A program made the translations under genes and the position numbers. 36,898 nucleotides of DNA, taken from the NCBI RefSeq assembly GCF_900002405.1, contig NZ_LK995494.1, positions 1 to 36,898 of the forward strand, in the 5' to 3' direction. Shown piece after piece: positions 9,465 to 16,807 of the stretch (positions are counted from its first letter, which is position 1; the number at the start of each line of letters is the position of its first letter). Source of the DNA: Actinomyces succiniciruminis. Its GTDB lineage: Bacteria; Actinomycetota; Actinomycetes; Actinomycetales; Actinomycetaceae. The notes beneath the pieces are model-generated. The model was given only the letters and a program-made list of their open reading frames with translations, did not search any database and was not told the origin of the DNA.

Positions 9465-9887
9465 ATGAACACACCCACTCAGCCTCCGCAGCGTCCTCCC
9501 GAATCGGCTGCGCGGCCGGCACCGACGCCGCGCACCGCCCGGCTCGACATCCACCTCGATCCCGTCTCCGCAGAGCCCGTCTTCTCCCAGATCTGTGCGG
9601 CCGTCAGTGCCGACATCGCCGCAGGCACGCTCCCAGCGGGCACTCGTCTGCCTCCTACGCGCGCGCTCGCCACCCAGCTGGACATAGCCGTCAACACGGT
9701 GGCGAAGGCCTACCGCGAACTCGAGGTTCAGGGCTACATCGAGGGCCGCGGCCGGCGTGGAACCTTCGTGCGCGACCAGTCCGGGGTGGCGGGTGAGCGG
9801 GAGGCGCTGCGCTTCGTCACCACCATGCACTCCCTGGGCATGTCGCTTCAGGACACGCTCGAACTGGTGCGCCGCGCCTGGCCCTGA
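9465..9887 (+). CDS. GntR-family transcriptional regulator, short YtrA/YhcF type
   Basis: A 140-residue DNA-binding protein. After a proline-rich N-terminal tail of about 30 residues comes a GntR winged helix: PVFSQICAAVSADIAAGTLP, the helix-turn-helix PPTRALATQLDIAVNTVAKA, and the wing QGYIEGRGRRGTFV. There is only a short C-terminal helix pair (about 45 residues), with no room for a FadR- or HutC-type effector domain, which defines the YtrA subfamily. Such regulators usually sit next to an ABC transporter operon that they control, but here no transporter follows. A CACACT -10-like box ends 6 nt before the ATG, again suggesting a leaderless message and possible autoregulation. Confidence 0.88.
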   Translation: MNTPTQPPQRPPESAARPAPTPRTARLDIHLDPVSAEPVFSQICAAVSADIAAGTLPAGTRLPPTRALATQLDIAVNTVAKAYRELEVQGYIEGRGRRGTFVRDQSGVAGEREALRFVTTMHSLGMSLQDTLELVRRAWP

Positions 9888-9907
9888 GCCCCGGTGACGA
9901 CCGGGGC
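9888..9907. terminator. Short hairpin between convergent genes
   Basis: GCCCCGG (9888-9894) pairs with CCGGGGC (9901-9907) around a 6-nt loop, directly after the GntR stop and 14 bp before the stop of the convergent coiled-coil gene. It may terminate in both directions. The stem is only 7 bp. Confidence 0.5.
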
Positions 9908-9920
9908 CCAGAGACGGGCA

Positions 9921-11321
9921 TTACGCCGGTGCGACCTCACTTGGCTCGGCGTCGTCAGCGGCCGGCGTTCCGCCGTCGGCGGGCGCATCCGCTTGCACCT
10001 CCCCGGCCGCAGCGGCATCGTCACTGCTCAAGGCCTCGGTGATCACGTCGGAGAAGACCGGCGCCGGCGGCACCGCGTTGCCGAGCACACCGCGCATCTC
10101 CTCCAGGTAGCTGGCCACGGAGTCACGCTGGCGCTCCAGCTCCTCCACGTCCCGGGCGGCCGCGGACTTCTCGGCGTCCGCATCGGCGCGGGCGTCCTCC
10201 ACCAACTGCTTGGCCTCCTCACGGGCCTGCCGCAGGATCTCCTCCGCCTGTCGGGTCGACTCCGCACGGCGCTCCTGTGCGGACTGATCCGTCTGTGCGC
10301 GCACGGCCTCGGCGCGCTCGAGCGCCTCCTGTAGCCGGGCCTCGGCGTCCGCCGCCTGCGTCTGCGCCTGTTGCTGCATCTCGGCGATACGGGCGCGCGC
10401 CGACTCGTGCGCGGCGGCATCCTCCTGGGCGGCGGCCTCGTGCGCGGCGGCCACGTCCAAAGTCGCCTGTTGGCGCAGTTCGGCCGCCTCGGCGCGTGCA
10501 GCCTCCGCATCGGCCTGGGCGGAACGGCGCAATTCCTCCGACTCGTGGCGGGCCGCGGACAGTAGCTTCTCCGCCTCGGCACGTGCTTTCTCGACGGTGA
10601 GCCGGGCCTCCTCCTGGGCGGCGGTCAGCGTGGACTCGGCCTGTTCGGAGGAGGAGCTGCGCAGCTCCGCGGCCTCCTGGGCGGCGGCCTCGCGCACCCC
10701 GGCGGCCTCGCGCTCGGAGGAGATCGCGAGCTCCGCCGCGGACTTGTTCGCCTCCGCGCGCACGACCTGCGCCTCCCGCTCCGCCGCGGCACGTAATTCG
10801 GTGGCGGCCGACTCGGCTTCGGCGGCGAGCTGGGCGGCCCGGCGCTCGGCGGACCCGACCAGCTCGTTGGCACGCGCCTGCGCATTGGACAGTGTGGTCT
10901 CCGCCTCGCTTTCGCTGCGCGTGCGCAACTCCGCAGCCTCGCGGCGGGCGTCCGAAATCAGCGTGGCGGCTTCGGAGGAGGAGCGTTCGGACAGATTCGC
11001 GGCGTTGGCGCGAGTGCGGGTCAGGAGTGCATTGGCCTCCGCATTGGCCTTGGACAGCACCGAGGCGCTCTGCTCCTCGGCACTGCGCAGCAATTGCTCG
11101 ATGCGTGATCCCAGCCCCGCGTACGTCGGCTTGTCCGTCTCCCGCAGGCGACGCTGTGCCTCCGCGAGTTCACCGGCCAGGGTCATCGCCCGCTGATCAA
11201 GGTTGGCGACCTCCCGGCGTGCGTCCTGCAGCTGGCGGTTGAGCGCTTCCAGTCGCTGGTCCACCTGCGCGCGGTCGTACCCGCGCATGGTGATGGCGAA
11301 CTCTTCGGTGTCCTCGGCCAC
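9921..11321 (-). CDS. DivIVA-like long coiled-coil protein
   Basis: A 466-residue, Ala/Glu/Arg-rich protein predicted to be almost entirely coiled coil, with no membrane segment. The N-terminus (EFAITMRGYDRAQVDQRLEALNRQL) resembles the DivIVA/Wag31 membrane-binding head. The rest is heptad- and hendecad-like sequence with repeated AEAE, EAAEL and SEREAA units up to about residue 420, then an acidic tail. By analogy with Wag31, Scy and FilP it may organise the cell pole or cytoskeleton in a rod-shaped or branching actinobacterium; this is inference. GTG 11321 is chosen because AGGAGGAG lies about 8 nt upstream and the DivIVA-like head starts there. An in-frame ATG at 11426 would add a sequence unlike the family. 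Confidence 0.85.
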   Translation of the reverse strand: MAEDTEEFAITMRGYDRAQVDQRLEALNRQLQDARREVANLDQRAMTLAGELAEAQRRLRETDKPTYAGLGSRIEQLLRSAEEQSASVLSKANAEANALLTRTRANAANLSERSSSEAATLISDARREAAELRTRSESEAETTLSNAQARANELVGSAERRAAQLAAEAESAATELRAAAEREAQVVRAEANKSAAELAISSEREAAGVREAAAQEAAELRSSSSEQAESTLTAAQEEARLTVEKARAEAEKLLSAARHESEELRRSAQADAEAARAEAAELRQQATLDVAAAHEAAAQEDAAAHESARARIAEMQQQAQTQAADAEARLQEALERAEAVRAQTDQSAQERRAESTRQAEEILRQAREEAKQLVEDARADADAEKSAAARDVEELERQRDSVASYLEEMRGVLGNAVPPAPVFSDVITEALSSDDAAAAGEVQADAPADGGTPAADDAEPSEVAPA

Positions 11322-11364
11322 GTCAAATCTCCTCCTGGGCCGGGTCGGGACGGCCCACCGTCCC

Positions 11365-11370
11365 AGCGTA
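11365..11370 (-). promoter_or_regulatory. -10 box of the coiled-coil gene
   Basis: On the minus strand TACGCT lies 44 nt before the GTG, with TTCCGC about 17 nt further upstream as a weak -35. The rest of 11322-11533 holds no other feature that I can support. Confidence 0.45.
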
Positions 11371-11533
11371 GCCCCTGGGCAATCCGCGCGGAATCGGTAC
11401 ATTCCCGGCGCTCTCGCGCGGTTCACCGGGGCGCGGGCAATCCCGCCACCCGGGGCGGCAAGACATCCCGCAAATCGGCGCGTCCGCGCCCTACAACCGG
11501 CGCGGGGAGGGACTTTGCCCTAGGCTTTTGCTC

Positions 11534-11707
11534 ATGGCGCAGCAACCTGTGATTTTCGCCGAGGCCGGTGCGAACCGGCGGCAGTCATGGGATTCTGGCG
11601 TCCGGCCGCCTCAAACGTCGTCCTCGTGGCGTCGGTGCGAGTCGCGCACACCCGTCGGCCACGTCGGCGGGTCCATGTCCCCCAGTTCGAGGAGAACCGC
11701 GTCGTGA
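11534..11707 (+). CDS. Candidate 57-residue leaderless upstream reading frame
   Basis: The frame starts MAQQPVIFAEAG. A TAGGCT -10 box at 11521-11526 ends exactly 7 nt before its ATG, the same arrangement as the leaderless genes in this window. Its TGA (11705-11707) overlaps the GTG of the next gene (11704-11706) as GTGA, the classical layout for translational coupling. Third-position G/C is about 77 % by my count, lower than the neighbouring genes, and the second half is Ser/Arg-rich without a recognisable domain. It could be a regulatory leader peptide, a real small protein, or simply the untranslated leader of the membrane protein. No known riboswitch was recognised in this stretch. Confidence 0.4.
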   Translation: MAQQPVIFAEAGANRRQSWDSGVRPPQTSSSWRRCESRTPVGHVGGSMSPSSRRTAS

Positions 11708-12900
11708 AACGACGGATGCTGAGCGTGATCATTGCCGTTCTCGGCCTGATCGCCATAGTCCTGGCAGTCTGTTCCGCCACCGTGTGGCGTCCGAGCTCAA
11801 CTGCCCGGGCCAGCCTCGCCCAGAGTCCCGACCAGCACTACGTCGTCACCGAGCAGGGCGTGCTCAGCCTCGTGGAGTCCGACGTCGAGGTAACCGCTAC
11901 CGCCGCCTCCGCCGATCAACCGGTGTTGATCGCCGTCGGCCACGTGCAAGACGTCAAGGCCTGGCTCGCCTCGGACCCCTACATTCTGGTGACCGGCCTG
12001 ACCGACTGGGACACGCTGGAGTCCACCGCAGTCACCACCTCCTGCCCCGAGGAGGCCACCCCCACCGCAACTGCCGAGGCCTCCGCCGCGACCACCGCTG
12101 AAGCCACTGCGACGGCGACGACGGACGCGGACGGCTGCACCGTGCTGGAGAACAGTGACGCCGACCCCACCGACTCCGATCTGTGGATCACCACCAAGAC
12201 CGGGACCGGTTCGGCCACTCTCGAACTGGACACCGCCGGCTCCGACCTGGCGGTACTGGTGGCCACCGACGGCGCCTCCAGCGCCCCGCAGGTGACGCTG
12301 GCCTGGCCGCGGCACGTGTCCACCCCCTGGCTGATTCCCGGCCTGGTCGTGGGCGGCCTGCTGCTGCTGGTGGGCGTGTTCCTGTTCCTGATCGACATTC
12401 AGATGCGCCGCGCCGACGAGCAGCGGCGCGCCCGCGCCGCCGAGCGGGCCGCTCGCATGGCCCAGGCCGACTCCGTGGCCACCGTAGGTATCCCGCAGAT
12501 CGGAGACCCGAACCGCCCGCTCACCCGCCGCGAGCAGCGAGACAAGGAGCGCGCCGAGGCCGCCGGTGAGGAGTGGGTCGACCCGCGCACCGGAGCCGTC
12601 TACGTCGGCGGCGTGCAGGCCCCCGCCGTGCCGCAGGCGCCCGCCCCCGAGCCCGAGGAACTGGCCGCGGACACCGTGGAGGCCTCCGGGGCCGCCCGCG
12701 GCAGTGCCGTCGTCCCGGGACTGGATGCCGAGACCACCGCCGCACACCGTTCCGCCCGTGAGCTGGATGAGACGGCGCCCTTCGCCGTCGCCGACGAGGA
12801 GGAGACCGCCTCCTCCGAGACGGAGGAGATGCCCGCCGTCGAGGACGGGACGGCCGCCGACGCGAACACCGACGAGTCCGACGAGGAGCACCAAGCATGA
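11704..12900 (+). CDS. Membrane protein with extracytoplasmic domain, function unknown
   Basis: A 398-residue protein. One N-terminal helix (MLSVIIAVLGLIAIVLAVCS) leads to an outside domain of about 180 residues containing a Thr/Ala-rich low-complexity stretch (residues about 115-145). A second helix (WLIPGLVVGGLLLLVGVFLF) leads to a basic cytoplasmic segment (MRRADEQRRARAAERAARM) and a long acidic, Pro/Ala-rich tail. The topology suggests a sensor or scaffold of the cell envelope, but no family was recognised. GTG 11704 is preferred over ATG 11587 because GAGGAGAA lies 7-14 nt upstream and the helix follows directly. The stop overlaps the start of the next gene (ATGA at 12897-12900), so this protein and the lipoprotein are made together and may act together. 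Confidence 0.78.
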   Translation: MKRRMLSVIIAVLGLIAIVLAVCSATVWRPSSTARASLAQSPDQHYVVTEQGVLSLVESDVEVTATAASADQPVLIAVGHVQDVKAWLASDPYILVTGLTDWDTLESTAVTTSCPEEATPTATAEASAATTAEATATATTDADGCTVLENSDADPTDSDLWITTKTGTGSATLELDTAGSDLAVLVATDGASSAPQVTLAWPRHVSTPWLIPGLVVGGLLLLVGVFLFLIDIQMRRADEQRRARAAERAARMAQADSVATVGIPQIGDPNRPLTRREQRDKERAEAAGEEWVDPRTGAVYVGGVQAPAVPQAPAPEPEELAADTVEASGAARGSAVVPGLDAETTAAHRSARELDETAPFAVADEEETASSETEEMPAVEDGTAADANTDESDEEHQA

Positions 12901-13928
12901 TCACCAGCCGCCGCGCCTTCTTCACGGGAGCGACCGCGACCGCGCTCGCCGCCGCCCTGGCCGCCTGCTCCCAGGACGTGCCAACCAATACCGCCACCGG
13001 CACGCCCACGCCGCAGCCGGTGCTCGACTCCGACCGCCTCACCGCCGTCCTCGAACGTGTCCAGGCGGGCCTAGACGCGGCGGATGCGGACAAGAACGCC
13101 GACGCGCTGGCCGGCTATCTCACCGGCCCAGCCGCCCGTGTGCGCGGCGAGGAGTACCAGGTCGCCTCGGCCACCGAGGATGACAGCTTCGTGCACACCT
13201 TCACCACCACCAGCCAGGCGGGTACTGTCGCCCTGGCCAACGACTTCCCGCGCACGGTGCTGACCATCACCGACTTCGCCGATGACGAGCAGGGCTACCT
13301 GCTGGCCCTCACCCAGGACTCCGCCCGCGACAACTACCAGCTGTGGGCTTGGGCCCAGCTGTTCGCCGGGGTGGAGATCCCCTCCACCTACGCGCCCGCC
13401 ATCGGCACCGAGCAGATCGCCGCGGATGACGCCACCGACCTGGCCGCCAGCCCACAGGAGGTGCTCGACGCCTACGTGGACGCCCTGAACGATCCCGACG
13501 GCGAGAACGGCAAGGCCTTCGCCGACGACGTGCTGCGTCAGCGCATCGCCGCCGAGCGGGCCGTCGACCTGTCCGAGGCGGGCGAGATCAACGTGACCGC
13601 CAAGGCCGGCGCGGACGGCTTCAACAGCCTGCGCACCGCGGACGGCGGCGTGATCACCATGACCACGCTGACGTTCTCCACCGTCTACAAGAAGACGGTG
13701 GCCGGTGCCAACCTGTCCCTGACCGGAAGCACTGTTGGTGCTCTGATGGGGGACAACCAGGACGTGGCGGGCACTGTCACCGCCAACTACGACGTCATGA
13801 TCGCCTTCCTCATCCCGGCCGCCGACGCCGAGGACGCCACCCCCACCGCCCTGGGCATGGACCTGGTGCTGGCCTCCGTGTCCCGCGACGACTCCCAGGC
13901 GCCCGCCGAGGAGGACGCGGAGGGCTGA
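12897..13928 (+). CDS. Lipoprotein with twin-arginine signal, function unknown
   Basis: A 343-residue exported lipoprotein. The signal peptide is MITSRRAFFTGATATALAAA followed by LAAC, with R5-R6 fitting the SRRxFF Tat pattern and C24 the lipidated cysteine. The mature part begins with a Thr/Pro linker and then an alpha/beta domain that I do not recognise. A short C-terminal tail is acidic. It overlaps the upstream membrane-protein gene by 4 nt, so the two were probably selected to be co-translated; a complex at the outer face of the membrane is a reasonable guess. No catalytic motif is visible. Confidence 0.82.
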   Translation: MITSRRAFFTGATATALAAALAACSQDVPTNTATGTPTPQPVLDSDRLTAVLERVQAGLDAADADKNADALAGYLTGPAARVRGEEYQVASATEDDSFVHTFTTTSQAGTVALANDFPRTVLTITDFADDEQGYLLALTQDSARDNYQLWAWAQLFAGVEIPSTYAPAIGTEQIAADDATDLAASPQEVLDAYVDALNDPDGENGKAFADDVLRQRIAAERAVDLSEAGEINVTAKAGADGFNSLRTADGGVITMTTLTFSTVYKKTVAGANLSLTGSTVGALMGDNQDVAGTVTANYDVMIAFLIPAADAEDATPTALGMDLVLASVSRDDSQAPAEEDAEG

Positions 13929-13937
13929 CGCCCCGGG

Positions 13938-13984
13938 CGAACGGGTGCGCCGGGCCGCCCGGGGGAGGACTACGCTCCCGTTCG
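13938..13984 (+). promoter_or_regulatory. Promoter of the thioredoxin-fold gene with flanking inverted repeat
   Basis: TACGCT at 13971-13976 is a good -10 box for the gene starting at 14033. CGAACGGG (13938-13945) and its exact complement CCCGTTCG (13977-13984) flank it, covering roughly the -35 region to the transcription start. An 8-bp repeat in this position could be an operator, though in high-GC DNA it may be chance. Confidence 0.4.
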
Positions 13985-14032
13985 TAACCAAAGCCAGCAA
14001 GCCATGCGGGCACAGCCCGGGAAAGGCACACC

Positions 14033-14956
14033 ATGAGCATGTTCGGTGCCGTCGACCTGTCCTCCCTCGCACCCAAGCAGGGGACCGGCCCCACCCCCGC
14101 CGCCGGTACGACGGAGCCGGCCGCGGGCAGCGGCGGCGCGGGCGCGCTCGTGGTCGACCTGGACGCCGCCAACCTGCGTGAGATCGCCGAGGGCTCCGCC
14201 CGCGTGCCGGTTGTGGTGGTGCTGCACACCCCGCGCTCCCAGGTCTCCACCGACCTGGCGGCGCTGCTTGAGCGCCTGGCCGGCGAGTACGGCGGCCGCT
14301 TCCAACTCGCCCGCGTGGACGTGGACGCCGCCCCCGAGGTGGCTCAGGCCCTGCAGGCCACGGCCGTGCCCACGGTGGTCGCGCTGATCGCCGGGCAGCC
14401 GGTGCCCATGTTCCAGGGCAGCGCCCCCGAGGAGCAGCTGCGCGCCCTGCTCGACCAGTTGCTCGAGGTCGCTGCCCGCAACGGCGTGGACGGCCGCATT
14501 GCCGTCGACGCCCCGGCGCAGCCGGAGCCGGCAGAGCCGGAGGAGACCGAGGTTGAGCGGGAGGCCCGCGAGGCCATCGAACGCGGCGACTGGTCCGGGG
14601 CGGAGGCTGTCTACGATCACGCGATCGCCAACTCTCCGGCCGACGACGACCTGAAGGCCGCCCGCAGTCAGGTGCGCATGCTTGCCCGCATGGACGGGCA
14701 GGACCCGGCTGCGCTGCTGGCTGCGGCCGACGCTCCCGGCGCGGACCTGGACGCCCAGTTGGCCGGGGCGGACGCGGCCCTGGCTCTGGGGGACGTGAAC
14801 GCCTGCCTGGGACGCGCCCTGGAGGCCGTGCGTGCACACGTCGGTGATGATCGCGAGCGGGCCCGCCTGCGTCTGCTGGAGCTGTTCGAGGTCATCGGTG
14901 CTACCGCTCCCGAGGTGGCTCGGGCCCGCCGCCAGCTGGCCACCATCCTGTACTGA
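14033..14956 (+). CDS. Thioredoxin-fold/TPR protein (YbbN/CnoX type)
   Basis: A 307-residue cytoplasmic protein. After a flexible Gly/Ala-rich start (residues 1-40), residues about 45-150 form a thioredoxin fold: VPVVVVLHTPRSQVSTDLAA, RFQLARVDVDAAPEVAQALQ and the cis-proline segment TAVPTVVALI. The active-site CxxC is replaced by TPRS, so it cannot act as a thiol reductase. Residues about 170-305 are helical repeats of the TPR_19/20 type (EAREAIERGDWSGAEAVYDHA onward). This architecture matches the co-chaperone YbbN/CnoX and its actinobacterial relatives, which hold unfolding clients for GroEL or DnaK. It has its own TACGCT promoter. The gene converges on the activase gene, with 32 bp between stops. 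Confidence 0.85.
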   Translation: MSMFGAVDLSSLAPKQGTGPTPAAGTTEPAAGSGGAGALVVDLDAANLREIAEGSARVPVVVVLHTPRSQVSTDLAALLERLAGEYGGRFQLARVDVDAAPEVAQALQATAVPTVVALIAGQPVPMFQGSAPEEQLRALLDQLLEVAARNGVDGRIAVDAPAQPEPAEPEETEVEREAREAIERGDWSGAEAVYDHAIANSPADDDLKAARSQVRMLARMDGQDPAALLAAADAPGADLDAQLAGADAALALGDVNACLGRALEAVRAHVGDDRERARLRLLELFEVIGATAPEVARARRQLATILY

Positions 14957-14988
14957 GTCGCGGAGTGCGTGGACGGCGAGCCGGGGAG

Positions 14989-15807
14989 TCAGAAGAACGC
15001 GTCGATGCCCGCGTGCACCATGGCAGCGCGGTAATCCACCAGATCCTCGGGGTGCAGTGCCGGGACTCCGGCCATGTGGTAGGGACGTCCCAGTAGCGTG
15101 TACTTGCGTTCGCCGAACTGGTGGAAGGGCAGCAGCTGGACGCGCTCGACCCCGAGCGAGCGCAGCAGGTCGGCGAAGGCGGTGGCGTCGTCGAGAGCGT
15201 CGTTGACGCCGGGAATGACGGGTATGCGCACCTGCGTGCGGATGCCGCGCTCGAGCGCGCGGGACAGGTTGCGCAGCGGTAGATCGTTGTAACCGCCGGT
15301 CCACCGCTTGTGCGCGTCGCGATCATGGTGCTTGACGTCAATGAGCAGATAGTCGAGGTGATCCAGCGCCCGGTCGAACACGCGTGGCGCCACGTGCCCC
15401 GTCGACTCCATCGCCGTATGTATGCCGCGTTGCTGCAACTCCTGGAGCAGCGCCGTCGCGAACACGTGCTGCATCATCGGCTCGCCGCCCGACAGTGTGA
15501 CGCCGCCGCCTGACTCCTCGAAGAACGGCCGGTCGGCCTCGCACTCCTTGAGTACCTCCGCCAGCGTATGCGTCCTACCCGCGGGGGTCGCCTCACCGGT
15601 GGTGGGATCGAGGAGTCGCTCGATGCCGGGATTAATGGACTCGGGGTTGGCGCACCAGGGGCACGCCAACGGGCAGCCCTTAAGGAACACAACCGTGCGA
15701 ATGCCCGGCCCGTCGTGCAGCGAGAAGCGCTGAATGTTGAACACCACTGCGGTGTTGTCCGCCCGACGGGCTGCCTCGTTCGGTGAGGCAAGCGGATGCG
15801 AGGTCAT
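14989..15807 (-). CDS. Glycyl radical enzyme activase (radical SAM, YbiY/PflA type)
   Basis: Installs the glycyl radical on the enzyme encoded at 16804-19245 by reductive cleavage of S-adenosylmethionine. The radical-SAM cluster motif CxxxCxxC is in FLKGCPLACPWCANPES, preceded by FSLHDGPGIRT, with SGGGVTLSGGEP as the SAM-binding strand and later IPVIPGVN and LLPFHQFGERKY. Most activases of dehydratase-type or YbiW-type enzymes carry a ferredoxin-like insert with two extra [4Fe-4S] clusters after the CxxC. Here that region is reduced to about 22 residues without cysteine, and the whole protein has only four cysteines. At 272 residues it is shorter than E. coli YbiY (about 300). The ATG follows AGGAG. 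It is transcribed divergently from the regulator and enzyme genes across a shared region rich in inverted repeats. Confidence 0.9.
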   Translation of the reverse strand: MTSHPLASPNEAARRADNTAVVFNIQRFSLHDGPGIRTVVFLKGCPLACPWCANPESINPGIERLLDPTTGEATPAGRTHTLAEVLKECEADRPFFEESGGGVTLSGGEPMMQHVFATALLQELQQRGIHTAMESTGHVAPRVFDRALDHLDYLLIDVKHHDRDAHKRWTGGYNDLPLRNLSRALERGIRTQVRIPVIPGVNDALDDATAFADLLRSLGVERVQLLPFHQFGERKYTLLGRPYHMAGVPALHPEDLVDYRAAMVHAGIDAFF

Positions 15808-15820
15808 AAACCCAGCTCCT

Positions 15821-15852
15821 TTCGTTCGAAACTAGTATAACTTACGAACGAA
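15821..15852. promoter_or_regulatory. Inverted repeat next to the activase start (candidate operator)
   Basis: TTCGTTCG (15821-15828) and its exact complement CGAACGAA (15845-15852) flank a 16-bp AT-rich spacer, 14 bp before the activase start codon. DeoR-family operators commonly contain TTCG/CGAA cores, and a DeoR gene lies 100 bp away, so this is a good candidate site for it. Confidence 0.55.
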
Positions 15853-15867
15853 GGACCAAAGACCTAT

Positions 15868-15912
15868 GTTTGAAGCACGCCTTCCGCATATTGTGGTGTC
15901 AACGCTTCAAAC
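15868..15912. promoter_or_regulatory. Second inverted repeat in the divergent promoter region (candidate operator)
   Basis: GTTTGAAGC (15868-15876) and its exact complement GCTTCAAAC (15904-15912) are 27 bp apart, and the right arm also forms a short repeat with GAAGC at 15913-15917. It lies 38 bp before the regulator start at 15950 and is much more AT-rich than its surroundings. Confidence 0.5.
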
Positions 15913-15949
15913 GAAGCGCTTCACGGTTGCGTACGGTAGGAAAGGGGGT

Positions 15950-16807
15950 ATGGAACCCATGAGTAGCCGTCAGACCACCCTCCTTGAGGCGATCGTCGCC
16001 GCCGGGCGCGTCGCCGTCACCGAGCTCGCGCAGCTGGCCGAGGTCTCCGCCGTCACCATCCGCAAGGACCTGGACGCTCTGGAATCGCGCGGCCTGATCC
16101 GCCGAGAGCGCGGCTTCGCCGTGCTGGTCTCCGCGGACGATCCGGCCGGCCGCCTCGCCTACCACTACGCGGACAAGGCGCGCATCGCCCGGGCCGCGGC
16201 CGGCACCGTCCACGACGGCGAGATGGTCATGGTGGAGGCCGGCTCATGCTGCACCCTGCTGGCCGAGCAGATCGCCACCCAGCACTCCGGCACGACGATC
16301 ATCACCAACTCGGCCTTCATCGCCGATCGGCTGCGAGCCTTCCCGGCCACGCGGGTCATCCTCCTGGGCGGTGAGCAACAGCCGGACTCACGCGTCATGG
16401 TCGGCCCCATGGTCGAGTTGTGTGCGCAGCAGTTCCTAGTCGATCGGCTCTTCGTCGGCACCGACGGCTTCACCGCCGAACACGGATTCACCGCACGTGA
16501 CTACCTGCGAGCCACCGCCGTACGGGCCCTGGCCGAGCGGGCTGAGCACGTCGTCGTCGTCACCGAGTCCGAGAAGCTCGGCGGACACGGGCCCGTACCG
16601 CTGCTGCCCGCCTCGGCCGTGTCCACCGTATGGACCGACACGGCGGGGGACCCCGCCCAAATCACCGCGCTGACCGACTCCGGCGTCCGAGTCGTCACCG
16701 TATCGCCGTCGGGCGCCACCACCACCCACAGCGCCGCCGCCGGCGCAACCACCAGGCCCACGGCCGCGATCCGCACGGGCACGCCAGAAGAGGAACAATC
16801 GTCATGA
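15950..16807 (+). CDS. DeoR/GlpR-family transcriptional regulator
   Basis: A 285-residue repressor-type regulator. The N-terminal helix-turn-helix spans residues about 8-60 (VTELAQLAEVSAVTIRKDLD, then LESRGLIRRERG). The C-terminal sugar-phosphate sensing domain has the family marks MVMVEAGSCCTLLAEQI, TIITNSAF, VILLGGEQQPDSRVMVG and FVGTDGFTAEHGFT. Proteins of this family usually respond to a phosphorylated sugar, which fits the sugar-phosphate aldolase two genes on. ATG 15950 (AGGAAAG upstream) is chosen; ATG 15959 is an equal alternative, while 15866 would read through the operator region. The stop overlaps the start of the glycyl radical enzyme by 4 nt (ATGA), so regulator and enzyme are co-translated. 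The C-terminal 25 residues are Thr/Ala-rich. Confidence 0.93.
   Translation: MEPMSSRQTTLLEAIVAAGRVAVTELAQLAEVSAVTIRKDLDALESRGLIRRERGFAVLVSADDPAGRLAYHYADKARIARAAAGTVHDGEMVMVEAGSCCTLLAEQIATQHSGTTIITNSAFIADRLRAFPATRVILLGGEQQPDSRVMVGPMVELCAQQFLVDRLFVGTDGFTAEHGFTARDYLRATAVRALAERAEHVVVVTESEKLGGHGPVPLLPASAVSTVWTDTAGDPAQITALTDSGVRVVTVSPSGATTTHSAAAGATTRPTAAIRTGTPEEEQSS

Noticed and set aside
11534-11703. Cobalamin, FMN or ydaO-type riboswitch upstream of the membrane-protein gene
   Set aside because: The GC-rich repeats in this region do not contain the conserved core sequences of those classes that I know.
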